Positions 13,052 to 24,918 of a stretch of DNA of 64,000 bases are shown here, piece by piece; position 1 is the stretch's first letter, and every line of letters begins with the position of its first letter. Source of the DNA: Brachypterus glaber (Eukaryota; Arthropoda; Insecta; Coleoptera; Kateretidae); assembly GCA_958510825.1 (NCBI GenBank), contig OY294048.1:19981589-20045588 (forward strand). The letters run 5' to 3'. A model generated the notes under the pieces. It was given only the letters and a program-made list of their open reading frames with translations. It was not told the origin of the DNA and did not search any database. Made by a program: the position numbers and the translations under genes.

Positions 13052-13651
13052 AGGTTTCAGGCATAATTATCACTAACTACACTAAACTGAATTAAGAAAT
13101 TAAGAAATTAACAAAATTAAGAACATAACCTCAAATTTTATAATAAATTTTCCCTGGTATGCAACAATAAGGTAACTGCTAAATAGAAAATAGGCATGTG
13201 TAAATACGACTGAATAAGTAAAAAAAAAACAATTATCTATTGCGTAGGACGATTATTACTATATTTGCAGTTGTTGGGTCTAAAAATCGTGTTTCAAAAC
13301 CTACTTATCTCCAAAAGTACCTTTTATTTTTTATCTTCTTTGTTTTTCCTTAACCTGAAAACGTAGGAATTTTTAAAATAAAGATGTGTCGCCATCTTCA
13401 TTTTTATTTTGATACTTGGATAACGATTCTTTATAAAACTAAACTAAAGTTTGTGTATTTCAGAAATTCTTTTCTATGGTGTATTTTAAGATTCTATTAT
13501 TATTTTATGCTATATTTTTTCTTTTATCTTAATTGTTGCATACCACGGAAAATGTATTATAGAATTTAAGGTTATGTTTCTTAATTTTGTTAATTTCTTA
13601 ATTTCTCAATTCAGTTTAGTGTAGTTAGTGATAATTATGCCTGAATCAACC
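13052..13651. mobile_element. foldback element C, 0.6 kb
   Basis: Left arm 13052-13165 and right arm 13535-13651 are reverse complements over about 115 bp with few mismatches. Shared text includes GCATAATTATCACTAACTAC and GGTATGCAAC. The 370-bp loop has no gene; the open frame at 13384-13569 spans the loop and the arm and is not supported. Confidence 0.85.
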
Positions 13652-13926
13652 TTAAGTTTTTAGTTAATTTTGCAAGAATCATTAGTTTGAGTTTTAAGCA
13701 TCACGCTATGATCCTTTAAAGTATAATCCTTTAAAGTTCGGTTTTCTTCTAGTTCTTACAAAACAGGATTTGTCCTGTCATAAATTTGTTCAGGAAAAAA
13801 AGGACAAATGGAGATTAAAACTCTCATAAGAGGTATAACGCTATTTTTGGCAATAATTATAATCAGTGTTCGAGGAGTAACAAGGAGTACAAAATATTTG
13901 TACACGAACTTTCTAGATTTTCTATA

Positions 13927-14579
13927 CAGAGCTGTCCAAAAGTCACCCCCCCCTCTTAACTTTTGAACCAGTTGAGATATCGACTTCAAATTTGGAACTT
14001 TTAAATAAGACAACTTAAACTATCTTTTAGCATATATTTAATACTTTCAGCTCTTAAAATGTGGGCAGAGGGACATTTTTTTAAATGGAAAGGGGGGTCG
14101 TGTAATACATCATTTTAAAGCTTATAAAATTCTCCATTTAACTCCATATTTTTTAATTAAAAAAAAAAATTAGGTTTAAAATGGGGTTGAAAATGGGTAT
14201 GTCAAAATGTCAAAATTCCTCTAAAAAAAAATTTTTTTTAAAATGCCTAATTTCATCATAAAAAAATGTTAATTATACTTTTAAACTAATTTTAGTTGAC
14301 ATAAATAAAAATTTATAAAAAAAAATTAAAAAATCGAATGTTTTAGCACAAAAAATTTAAAAATGTTAGTTTAAATAGAGAATTTTATAAGCTTTAAAAT
14401 GATGTATCACACGACCCCCCTTTCAATTTAAAAAATGTCCCCCCATACCCCCCTGCCCACATTTTAAGAGCTGAAAATATCAAATATATGTTAAAAGATA
14501 GTTTAAATTGTCTTATTTAAGAGTTCTTAATTTGAAGTCGATATCTCAACTCGTTCAAAAGTTAAAAGGGACCGCACTG
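13927..14579. mobile_element. foldback element D (TATA-flanked), family of J
   Basis: Starts CAGAGCTGTCCAAAAGTCAC and ends in GGGACCGCACTG. The arms pair over about 280 bp, including AAAATGTGGGCAG and CGACCCCCCTTT-type blocks. TATA lies directly outside both ends (13923-13926, 14580-14583). The right end has lost the GTGACTTTTGG segment that the sister copy at 33769-34466 retains. Non-coding; a Tc1/mariner-type origin is inferred only from the TA-rich target. Confidence 0.88.
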
Positions 14580-14589
14580 TATAATAATC

Positions 14590-14800
14590 CATTGGATAAA
14601 AAAACAATTTTGCTACCTCAAACTGGATTTGGAACTGTCATTTTTTGACGTATTTTTTACAAAAAACAGACTTTTTAAAATATCTTAACATTGGTGCATC
14701 ACGTTGATGCATCGTAGGACAAAAATGTTCTATATAACTATAACTATGGATTGTCCTTAACAGCTGGCCGACAAAGTATGGCACTGTTCAGGAACATTTT
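14590..14800. repeat. dispersed repeat shared with about 42640-42770
   Basis: GGAACTGTCATTTTTTGACG, ACAAAAAACAGACTTTTT and the following GCATC...TAGGACAAAA text resemble the stretch near 42650-42740 in the same orientation. Non-coding and of unknown class. Confidence 0.5.
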
Positions 14801-14905
14801 TGGCTAACTCTTTTAAAATAAGTAGATTTTCTGCTTTCAACTGGCATTCACATTCACCGGATTTAACAGCCCACGACTACTTTCTTTGAGGATATCTCAA
14901 GAAAA

Positions 14906-15831
14906 GTGTTTAACTGCAATTTCGCGGTTCTTTCGCACTTTTTTTTTCAGCAGATTTTTAAATCTCCTGAATTTTTTTTATGCATTCCTACATGCAAGTT
15001 AACCACACTTATTTTTTTTTCTTAATCGGGCCCCAGATTCATCACCCAGCTACTAAAACATCCTACCTTTTAAGAAAAGCCCTATTTTCTTAATTCTTGT
15101 ATAACAGCGTTATTAAAAAATATATTGATTTAAAATTTGGGTAACACTTGACCGTCATGAGTGACTATAATTTTATAAATAAAAATGTTTTGATTTTAAC
15201 GCATAGGGGGCGCTATGGGCAATTTTCCTTAAAATAATATCTTTTTTGGAAATCAAAATTCTAGAGGGGGCAACGATGTTCAGAAAACCTATGATATATG
15301 CGTAAAACTATATAGATAGAACTATAGATCAATTATAGTGAAGATCTGAAGGTACGCCATTTTCCCTGTTTTTTTTTTTTTGGTGAAATTTGATCGATTG
15401 CAGTCTTATACAAAATAGTTTCATCCATATATCATGGTTTTTCTGAGCATCATTGCCCCCCCTAGAATTTTGCTCTCCAAAAAAGGTATTCTTTTAAAAA
15501 AAATTGATCACAGCGCCCCCTATGCATTAAAATCAAAATAATTTTTATTGTAAAATTATAGTCACTCATAGGGGTCACTTGTTGCCTAAATTTTAAATCA
15601 ATATATTTTATAATAATAATTTTGAACAAGAATTAATAAATTGGGGCTTTCCTGACAAGGTATCATGTTTTTGTAGCTGGGGCCGAGTTTGGGGCCCGAT
15701 CAAGAAAAAAAATTGGCAATGGGATTGATTTGAATATACAAAACGCACAACAAAAATCAGAAATTTCTAAACACCCTTGCAAAAATATACCCCAAAATCG
15801 TGTGAAAGAAAGGCGAAATTATAGTTAGGTA
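14906..15831. mobile_element. foldback element E, 0.9 kb
   Basis: Arms of about 350 bp pair with mismatches. CGGGCCCCAGATTCAT faces GAGTTTGGGGCCCG; AGTGACTATAATTTTATAA and CATAGGGGGCGCTATG-type blocks recur inverted. The outermost pairing is AATTTCGCGGTTCTTTCGCAC against GTGTGAAAGAAAGGCGAAATT. The more diverged outer arms suggest age. No gene. Confidence 0.8.
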
Positions 15832-16606
15832 AACAAGCCACTGGCTTGAAGCCAGAAACGATCCCGGAACTCAGTCACTATCCGAAATGAAACCCGAGCA
15901 CTACAGCCAAAAAATTTTGTCATGTAATGGAAAATACCCTCAAGAGAGTCCGTCTTTGTGAGGGCAAAAATAGCGGTCACTTGACATAATTTTCAGTAGT
16001 GTGAAAAAAATCCAAATTATATGTTTTATTTCTCAGAAAAAAAAATATATTAAATTTATTTGTAAATTAGAAAGTTATGATTTAAACCAATGCGTGCACG
16101 CATTGACTCATGCCCACCATGTACTATCGAATTTTAAATATTGCTTGTTAAAATTTCGGTTCCATAAAAAATAGATCAAATGTCTGAGGCTGTGATCGTA
16201 CTCTATTGGTTTCAACACGATGCGTCATATTCTAAGCATCAGTCGTTCTACTCCCCGAAATTCAAGAATACGTCTTCTGAAAAATTGCGTTGATTCCCTT
16301 ATGCAAGTTTTAGTCTTCAAATGATTATGCTCCTTTGTTTCCGATAATGCCCTTTCTTGTGTCTAAAGTTTCGACTGACAAGATTAATAGAATGATTTGG
16401 CAGGTTTTACCCTAGAAAAATGAAAAAACTGGAAAATATTATAGGCATTAGACTAAAGGAATAAAAAAAAACCGTAAATTTCATAATTAATTTTGTTTTT
16501 TTGTTTTTAATGAATAGTACAGCCATTTTTTTTTGTACCAGGCGTGACATTTTATACTTAAAACATAAATATTTTACTATCTAAAACTATATTTAATAGT
16601 ATATTA
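15832..16606. other. non-coding stretch
   Basis: No open frame, RNA gene or repeat that I can support. Confidence 0.5.
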
Positions 16607-16724
16607 ACGTACTAGTTTCATAACATACGTTTTTAGCGCACGAGTACAAGTTTAGAAAACGAGCTGCTTGCGGTGACTTTTCTAAAGTACTAGTGCGCTA
16701 AAAACGTGTTATGAAACGAGTGCT
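16607..16724. repeat. palindromic mini-element F
   Basis: TTTCATAACATACGTTTTTA and GCGCACGAGTAC on the left are matched in complement by GTACTAGTGCGC and TAAAAACGTGTTATGAAA on the right. The arms are about 50 bp around a short loop, typical of a small snap-back MITE. No target duplication identified. Confidence 0.75.
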
Positions 16725-17698
16725 TTATACAATTTTCTATTTTGCTTTAAAATTTTAAAAAACTTACATTTAAATTGATGACTGATTTAGCGATTTTTGT
16801 TTCAAATTGGCATTACAGTTTTCGCCATGTTTAAAATTCTAAGAACGAATATTATTTTAATATATTTTATAGTCATTACTTCTCTTTTCCACTGCAAGTA
16901 ACCAAGCCACAATTTTAACACGGTAAAACATAACCTAAACATAAAATTTTGTAGAAAATTTAACTTTAAACCGACGTTCACAACCCAAAAGAAAAAAAAA
17001 TAGAGACCTCTATAAGAACACGCAAAAGGCGTGTGATTATGAGCTTATAAGAGTCGCAAAATAGAAAAAATTCTTTTTAATGTATATTACTTGGAATAGT
17101 AACTAAATTTTTCATGTCAAGTATCATTGTAAAGCTGATTATAGTTTTCTTGCTACAACAAATTTAAATAGTGCGTCTGACTTGACAGAAAAAACACCTA
17201 TCATTCGACCATTGCTTGTATGAGACTATGTAGTTATGTTTGTACACATTGTACAGACACGATGTCTACACCTGATGTATTTGGTTACTTTGTATTTGGC
17301 TTGCACGCGTGATGTATCAAACTGCATGCAATTGTGTGAGTCTGTACTTTAAATAAAAATCTGTTGTCAATAAATTATTTCTATTCATAATCTTTCTATT
17401 CTGGAGCAACTTACAATACGACAACTATATTTTAATAATTTATTTTTGAACTTACACGAAAAGCATAGTGTTCCCCTGTGAGGCGAAAGATTAATAAAAA
17501 TCGCACCAAAGATGGTTTTTGGATTTAATAAATAAATCCATTGAATCAAAATCCCAAAGTTATGTCCATAATAAAAAAACATAAAATACAACAACAAAAT
17601 AAAAATGATAAAAATGATTAATCATTAAAAAACCCAGAAAATGAAAAAATCTAAAAAATATTTTTGGAACATAAAGGGTAATTTTTTATGTTACGAAA
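16725..17698. other. non-coding stretch
   Basis: Nothing recognisable. The minus-strand open frame at 17385-17597 has no motif. Confidence 0.45.
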
Positions 17699-17830
17699 TA
17701 GGATCTTCCTTTATTTCAATTAAGAAGAAAAAGAAGAAGAAGAAGAAGAAGAAGCATATGTAATATTATTTTCAAAATAGCTTTAAGCTTATAATATAAT
17801 GATATACTATGGTATAAAAGGAAGATCCAA
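17699..17830. repeat. AAG microsatellite inside a short inverted repeat
   Basis: About ten AAG units run at 17724-17755. They are flanked by GGATCTTCCTTTA (17702) and its complement AAAAGGAAGATCC (17816). Confidence 0.7.
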
Positions 17831-18081
17831 CGGTTTGGACATTAAAATATAAAAAAACGCATGTGGTATTAAATTTTATGAATATATTTTTATTTTTTTT
17901 TAATATCCATATTGTCCAATGTACAATATCCATATTGTTGGATAATTAGATAAAAATAATGTAAATGTAAATGTTTAAACGAAATTTTATTTACAAACTA
18001 ATTTTATTTTAGTAAAGTGTTTTTATTTGCGTTTTTAAATTTACTGCGGTGTTGCTTTACCGCTAACAACAAGTACTGATT

Positions 18082-19190
18082 CTACTCCTCATTATTTGTA
18101 TGAAATTTATTATACTCATCCATTAGAGCTACATCCCTTTCAGAAAGATCGTTGACGACTCTCATAGGTGACACGATTGCTTTACTTTTCTGAAATTCTT
18201 CATCTTTTTCCCAGAGTTTAACATTTTTATTCAAAAAACTATTGGATATTCCAGTTATGGAGAAAAATCTTAATGTATTATCGGTTACAAAATCTTCCAT
18301 TTTGGATTTGCTTTCTATTAATACTGTATCAATGTAGGTTCTCTTTAATGGTTCATCCATACCTTCATTTTTATTTTTTAAAGCACTTATCATTTTTTTC
18401 TTCGTTTCAATGGAAACTATCATCAAATAAAGAAAAAGCTATTAATTCTTCCGATAGGTATCATAGAGGTCCCAAAACATTTCTAATTGCAACATTTGCC
18501 ATTTTTTCATTATTTTTTCATACTGTTTTAGATCTTTTAAAAGACTCAAGTCATTCCTGGGCCCATGGGAGCAATAAAAGTTGCTTGAAACCAGTATATT
18601 ACATAAATCATAACCGTAAATTTGCAAATTTGCAGTAAAGAAGCCTATTTCTTTTTAGTTAACTTAAATTCATCTTTAAATAAATAAACTAAATCTGAAT
18701 TAATATTAACCTTAAAGCTTTATCTATATAAATCTAGGCTTTTTTAAACCGCTTAAAAATGGATTCCTGGCCCACTTGAAAGTCCTATTTCTTTTACAAT
18801 AACTGCCCCCAGTATTGTTTCCAAAATATGGTGTCTACATGCAAACCAAAGCATATCTTTCTGCCGTAACTGCTTAAATAAACTGCAAGCCCCCTTTCCT
18901 AATCCAGTATTGACAGATATAGTATCAAAACATATGCATTTTCTTTGATCATGAATACCCCAGGATAATGCTGCATCATAAACTACTTCAGCTATTAATT
19001 TTCCTGTGCCTGATTCAAGCTTTGGAACGGCAAGAAGTTGGTCAAACCATTACCAGAAATTAAAATTGGGAGAAGGTCTACCTTTTCATGTCCCGTAATA
19101 TCCTCTAATAATTTTCCATCCCAATCGGATTCAAACCAAGCACTTTTACTTGATTTAAGTTTTATCTTAGCCGCTTTGTCTAAGTAAGTA
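18082..19190 (-). pseudogene. decayed transposase-like gene (uncharacterised arthropod family)
   Basis: Read on the minus strand, pieces in several frames line up in the order of a protein family that I remember from arthropod and cnidarian genomes. From 19190 downward there are AWFESDWDGKLLEDITG, LPILISGNG, then after a frameshift CFDTISVNTGLGKGA and WFACRHHILET. Next come SLLKDLKQYEK near 18530, and finally a 114-codon open stretch (18426-18082) with SIETKKKMISAL, TDNTLRFFSITGIS and VVNDLSERDVALMDEYN. Stops and frameshifts between blocks, and a missing middle part, make it a pseudogene. The CFDT and CRHH patterns look transposase-like (RNase H fold, hAT-like), but family membership is recalled, not searched. 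A diverged partial duplicate of its 5' edge lies near 19250-19320. Confidence 0.7.
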
Positions 19191-19329
19191 AGAAACGTAT
19201 TTAAAAAAAGGAAAGATGGTAAGTACTCAAAACAAGATTTTTGTTATTTAAACCGAGCAGCACTTCTACTTAATTTAAGTGTTAGCCTCTTGGTCTCAGT
19301 AAGATATGTATGCATTCAACTATAATCAA

Positions 19330-20368
19330 GCAAAACATTTAATTTCTAAAGATACTTAATATGCGGATACACACACTTTATCTGAATATCACGTACTTGT
19401 TTTAATTAATCATTTCCCTGTGTGTAGCAGCAGTATTTTACCCGTAAAAGCTTTATAAAATAGTAAAAGTTCTGCAAAACAGCAGAAAGGTTTCGTATTC
19501 AAAATAATCCCCTGCGGAAAATCGACAAACAAAAAAGTATTGAAATCTTTATTTAAATCTACAAAGACTTACAATATAACACTGGCATATAAGCCTATGG
19601 GTTAGGTAGGTTTTATGCTAATATCAACAGATTTGCAAGAGAAAGCCTAAAACCCACAACTATTGGTATACATATTAAGCTGGGCTGAAAAAGTGCATTT
19701 CCTTGGGGGCAAATTACAGACTACTTGTAAAAAAGTTTGTACCTGGAAGAACTTGCCTACAAAAACTAGAATATGGCTTTAAAGTATTTTTTTGTTTTTT
19801 TTTGAGTTTTAATTTTTTATCATAAAAACATTAATGTTTGACATTTTTGTAGGAAACTAATTTAGCATAAAGGACAAAGAAAAATATTTCATCAATCTAT
19901 TGGTAGGCTGACAGTTTCGGGCTTCTGGTCCTCTTTTTATTTAACTTTTTTTCAAGACAGATAAATAGCTAAGCATTCAAATGCAAGTATTACATGAATA
20001 ATGAACTAACATTTTATCAATTTTATCCCCCAAAGAAAAATCCTGAATCCGCCCCTTCATTAGACGGTATCGGGGCCCCTGCCTGTCCCTAATAAAAGAC
20101 CATACCCTAAGGATGTAGTGTTAAAGAACTTTGGGTCCTAGATACCAGTTTTTTTGACCTATATTAGCCAAACAAGTGATTTTTGACATTTTCATCCTAA
20201 AAGCCCCATTTTTTTTTGGAGTAAAAAACATAAATTTTCCTTTTCACTTTGCTAAAATTGTCCAATAAGGTTTTTGTATATTTAAATAATACAATATAAC
20301 AGTCGGGAAATACAAAATAAAAAAATTAAAGCCAAAGTTCATGCATTTTTTTAAATCTCAGTTTTAAT
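19330..20368. other. non-coding stretch
   Basis: No gene recognised. A patch near 20040-20100 is GC-richer than its surroundings and might be a remnant of a mobile element. Confidence 0.4.
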
Positions 20369-20936
20369 AAACTGTTGTGATGTGGAAAATTCGGTTATAG
20401 CCGAGCGGGTAATTATAACTTTTATTTGTTAACTTACTCAGTTAGGTTGGTTTGGACTTTCTTCTTTCGTATAGATAAAGTATACCTGAGCGGAGAATAT
20501 ACTTAACCACCAGTTAACATTTCATCACTTTATTAGGAAGCTGTAAGTTCTAGTGAGATGGCGATTTGGAAACAGATTAAAACAATAACTTCTTAACTTA
20601 AGAATAATATATTAAATAAATGTGACTAAATTCTTCAAGATTATGAAAGATCTTACTTCTAAATTCTACTCGTATGCAAAGCTCCTAAGTTCTAATTTCC
20701 ATAATATAGTAGTTTGCCATTAAATACTTTTAAATTAAAACATTCTATGTTTAAAGTTCCAACTTTTCACCATAATTTTCAAAGACCAATTTATTGTACA
20801 CATTTCTCTCAGTGTAAATATTAAAACCGGTACGTATAAGTCTTTAATAACAACATTTTTCAAATTTTATTATCAACAAAATTTCTAACAGTGTAGATAG
20901 AAAATCGAACCGATTAATACTTATTAATAGGGACTC
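20369..20936 (+). repeat. dispersed repeat family X, copy 2
   Basis: Same family and orientation as 3431-4006, with scattered substitutions and indels. Both begin with AACTGTT before the GTGGAAAATTCGG landmark and both end at AATCGAACCGA. No open frame lies between the two copies that would make them a convincing LTR pair. Confidence 0.75.
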
Positions 20937-21370
20937 GAATATAACCAAAAAGTTATTCTCGCTTGGGTTTAAGAACCAGAGCTTATAGACTGTGTATATT
21001 GAAAAAAAAAATATTTAAACATTTTACAATATGAAAAATTTACGCTTCATAAAAAAACAGAAAAAAAAATACTAGTTGGGTTTTCCAAAAAAAAAAAATT
21101 GTCCCGGCCTAATACATACGTCCCACTACTTACTTGATATTATTCTTAAAATAAAGCCTGTGTTCAGGAATTTTACTTGTAATGTTGTTTTACGGACACA
21201 ATAAATTAAAATAAAAAGTCCGATAGATTTTTTTTTCGAAAAATCGAATTTAATTCTAAAAAAAAAAGTATTTGTAAAAGCCCTACCCTAAATATCTCGA
21301 GGAAAATAAATAAAGTAATAAAATTTTGAAATATATTGTTTGTTTGTTAAGGTTAGATTTACAAAGTTGT
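20937..21370. other. AT-rich non-coding stretch
   Basis: Long A runs; nothing recognised. Confidence 0.45.
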
Positions 21371-22360
21371 ACTATTATATGCACAAAAAGCGGGAATTGA
21401 CATTTTGCATTTTGTAAATTTCATTTGTTGTCACTGACAACTATTTGTATAAATGTCACTTATTGATCAAAATAGTGATAGAAAATGGCTTAAAAAAATG
21501 CTGGTTATACATTTTTAAATAAAAAATTATGGTAAAATATAACCTATACCAGAAAAACTAAATATGTGTTGGTTCTTTACAAAGCATTAATGAAGAAGAT
21601 TGAGGATAAAAGAAGAAAATTTCCTAATCAAAAAAAAAAAAAAATGGTGGGATGAAGTGAAAACTGAAAGAAATAAAGGAAAATATCTAAGTATAAATCA
21701 GGAAAAACCATGATCGAAGTTATGTGGTACCTTATTGTACGAATTTACTAAAACTTTGTGTTTAAAATTAAATTTGTCATGAGGGTCCACCCTCATGAAA
21801 ATTTCGCACAAATATCTATGGAATTCTAGAAATCCTTCTATTAAATTAGCAGCCAGTTTAGCAAATAAGGTTTTTAATGTGGAAGAACAATTGAAATGTC
21901 AATCAAAAATAAATCAAAGTTTACTCGATTAATAATAGAATTCATCCAAACCAAGATTGCTGTATCAAATCATTAATTAGATAAGGTTTATGCCATGGTC
22001 AAAACTGTGATTAAAGTGTTTATGAAGAATAATCCATTAAACATAGTAGTTTTTAACATTATTTATTTTAGTAGTTGGATGTTATGGTGTACTAAACTTT
22101 TCGTAAATTAATAAATAGATTTAGATACTAATAGTGAGTTTAAATTTTAAGAACTTTTAATTTTATAATAACAGTCACTTCAAAACTGCCGCTTAATGGA
22201 TTGATTTTATGGATTGAAAACTAACCTATTAATTTCATAAACGGACAAACGTCAAGTTATTCTAACCTCTTACAAGTAACACATATTTACACAATGAAAA
22301 AATATTAAACATGTCATAAATTGGGAAGTGTCAATTCCCGCTTTTTGTGCATATAATAGT
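21371..22360. mobile_element. element with about 32-bp terminal inverted repeats
   Basis: A 32-base stretch beginning ACTATTATATGCACAAAAAG (21371-21402) recurs as its reverse complement at 22329-22360, with about one mismatch. The 0.93 kb between them is non-coding. This is the layout of a non-autonomous DNA transposon. Flanking target duplication was not evident. Confidence 0.6.
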
Positions 22361-22389
22361 ATGTGCACAAATCCGGGTAGGGGTCTTTT

Positions 22390-22555
22390 TTCCCAAAAAA
22401 TAACTTCGCTACCGAAACATCGCAAACCAAACGTAAAAACAAAAATTCGCATGTTCTTTATTTCGCAAACCAAAATGACGCATACTCATAACATCGTGTA
22501 TCAAAAACTTCGCAAGGTACAAAACTTCGCAAAACTGGATTTATTCGCATAACAA
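22390..22555. repeat. degenerate TTCGCAAA-type short repeat
   Basis: The motif (A/T)TTCGCA(A) or ACTTCGC recurs roughly every 15-25 bases. The open frame across it is a by-product of repeat composition. Confidence 0.5.
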
Positions 22556-22559
22556 TATT

Positions 22560-23763
22560 GCATATTATTGGATTAAAAAAAAAAAATAACAACCAAATTT
22601 TTAATATTTCAAATATTTATTTTATTTTGCAACACAATATATAATTACCGTTTATTGTAAAAGTAAAAAAAAAAACAATCCAACCAACCAACCAAAGTGT
22701 CTTTAGCATTTTTAACATAATTAATCGACATTGTTGAAAGTAATTGAATCTGTATATATTTTTCTTTTTAAAAACAGAAATAAGCTTTACTGCCAAATTA
22801 TTTGTAATATTTAAATATGTATTTATTAAAAGTCTAAACAAACATAATTTTAAGGGTTTTAACATTATAATATTGAGCTGAAGAGCAGATAGACTTATTT
22901 TAGTTAAATCAAGCGAATAAACTAAAAAATAGGTTTGGGGCACGGGTTAAAAATATCGAATTCGGCTAAAATTTAGCAGGGTGAATTTTTCCGTCATGCA
23001 CATATAGATGGGTATCAAAAATAAAAACAAAATTCTTTTTGGAAAAGCCTAATAACTCAAGGAACTTTTTATCAAACATTTAAAAAATCTATCTATAAGG
23101 TCCATAATCACACACAAAACATAAATATTTATTAATATTTTATAAGAATTTTACCTGTTTTTTAGTTACTATAATATTCTGCCATGTTCAATTGTTTGTT
23201 ACCAACTTATATACAATAAAAATCCACAAAATAGTTTTTCAATTAATAAAAAAGTTACTATGAAAGCTGGCTAATGTTGGACAGATAAGGCGAATACCCT
23301 AAACTGAACTGAAAAAAATTACTAAAACTCTTTTACAATTAAGCTTTTTACACGCAAACCAAAACTAGAAAAACGTAATTACATAAAACTCAAAAAAAAA
23401 TAAATAAATTTATAAAACGCAAATACATAAAATTATTTAATTTTTAAATTAACAGCGAGAAATTTTACTGCAGGATTTAATTACAAAATAATAATTACCC
23501 ATTCCTATAAAGTTGTCATGTTATATAACGTTATGAGATATGAGCTTTTCATATTTTAAAATTAACAGCAAATGACAATGTATCAAACTCCTGTTTATTG
23601 GTTAAAGTATGCCGATAAATGACTTGTTAAAATTTTATGTTGTTACAAGGTTGGATTCTTTCGAACTTCATAAATCCTATATCTATTGACCTTGTTAAAT
23701 TTCCTTATTCAAAGAAACCAATTGAGTTGCATGTGCTACTGTGACGAACTAAGAAAATTTGTT
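22560..23763. other. AT-rich non-coding stretch
   Basis: The minus-strand 108-codon open frame at 22617-22943 has no recognisable domain. Nothing else seen. Confidence 0.4.
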
Positions 23764-23790
23764 GTATACAGGGTGTCTCAGCTTTATTTT
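23764..23790 (+). repeat. isolated MITE end (TATA then CAGGGTGTC)
   Basis: TATACAGGGTGTCTCAGC resembles the CAGGGT-type left ends of the foldback elements at 9.76 and 32.2 kb, but no matching right end was found downstream. Probably a truncated element. Confidence 0.4.
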
Positions 23791-23859
23791 CCGATGAATT
23801 TTCTCAGGAGCTATTTGAGATATTAAAAGTTTTAGTAGGAAAATTACAAATTAAAAATA

Positions 23860-24207
23860 TCCGGGATAATTTGTACAACCGGGAATAAAACATTATTTTA
23901 CTTCCTTTTTTACTGGAGTGATCCTGCAGTTTTACTTCCGCATCTATAGCATGTTATCCACATATTTGGATATCAATAAATTTAAAATAGCGTCTGCTGC
24001 CTGTTTCTCAATAACCACCATGGGGTCAGTTTTGATAGGCTTTAGCATTATCTCATCAAAGTCCATATTTTTTATTACTTTTTCTTGAAAACTTTGTAAA
24101 ATTTGTTCTAACAGCGCAGTGTTTTGTCTAGTGTATAGGTAGCTGGACAAAATTATTTTATTTGTTTTAATTGCATAGAATTGTATATAATGCAATAACA
24201 AGGGCAT
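23860..24207 (-). pseudogene. gene-like repeat Y, N-terminal exon-like copy
   Basis: A minus-strand open frame ends at 23944 and encodes an amphipathic stretch with ALLEQILQSFQEKVIKNM, DPMVVIEKQ and LNLLISKYVDNML. A second, frame-disrupted copy of the same stretch lies at about 26430-26620, and the sequence after the stop (CCGCATCTATAG and CCGGGA...TAAAA) recurs at about 26370-26430. So this is one copy of a multi-copy unit. The residues before ALLEQ do not match the other copy, so the ATG at 24207 is doubtful. I do not recognise the family. Confidence 0.45.
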
Positions 24208-24332
24208 ATCAGAGAGAACAAAACATTATTTTTATAAAAAAAAAGATTTTATTTTTTACAATGAAATAATACGAGGATAAGACAATAAGGTAAACGTGAA
24301 AGTGCAATATCGAATGAAAATTAACAAAATTA

Positions 24333-24785
24333 AGACAAAATAATAAATCTTGACATACTATATAAATTATTAGTCCTAAAACATAACAATTAAAACTAAA
24401 AATCATCCGATGATGACTCGTCATCATAATCAATTTTCGAAGAATCGGTGACGACTTGTTCTAAAAAAAAAACACATAATTTCAGTTGCGGGCACTTCCG
24501 GGCCAAAAGGATTACTGGTAATTAAACGTGAATATAGGGCATTACATAAAAAAATAGCCTAAAGGCAGGTCTAGATGAAAAGTTGTGGTCTTTGAAAATT
24601 AGACATTAAAGAAATTTTCAAAAAAAATTCAACAGTATTTCTTACATATTTTAAGTACTACCCAACAAAAACTGTATTTTTTACATAAATATAATAAACA
24701 TACCTTGAATAAAAGCTTTCATCACTAAAACACTTTTCACTTTCACTAAAAATTGTGAGAGATGTTATCGAAACTGTGGTAATAA
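24333..24785 (-). pseudogene. gene-like repeat Y, C-terminal exon-like segment
   Basis: On the minus strand TTTATTCAAG is followed by a donor-like GTATGT near 24705. About 240 nt on, a T-run and TAG precede AACAAGTCGTC (24463). Joining these keeps a frame reading EQVVTDSSKIDYDDESSSDDF (acidic tail) to a TAG at about 24400. An AATAAA-like signal is seen in complement downstream. The whole segment recurs at 28659-29100 and, in part, in the 630-bp tandem units. Splicing is inferred from consensus only. It may be a decayed host gene copy or part of an undescribed mobile element. Confidence 0.4.
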
Positions 24786-24907
24786 TCCTGTGAACTTTAT
24801 TTCTTGGATTTGGTACCTGGGAGGGGATGTTTACTACCTGGTACCGTTAGTTTCATGTAATTAGGTCATGCATTTTGTCTTCTAGACGAAACACAGTGCA
24901 ACGTGCT

Positions 24908-24918
24908 ACATTTAAAAC
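24908..24918. repeat. target site duplication of Jockey insertion, left copy
   Basis: ACATTTAAAAC here is repeated exactly at 26163-26173. The related unit at about 26624-26640 (GTGCTACATTTGAAATACTACGG) shows the site without an insertion. Confidence 0.85.

Noticed and set aside
3431..20936. Family X copies as LTRs of one retrovirus-like element
   Set aside because: Same orientation and similar ends, but the 16-kb interval has no gag, protease, RT or integrase pieces, only unrelated foldback elements and a transposase-like remnant on the other strand.
24209..24433. Minus-strand 74-codon hydrophobic open frame
   Set aside because: It overlaps the exon-like segment and its 3' UTR in another frame; AT-rich composition makes Ile/Phe/Leu-rich frames likely by chance.
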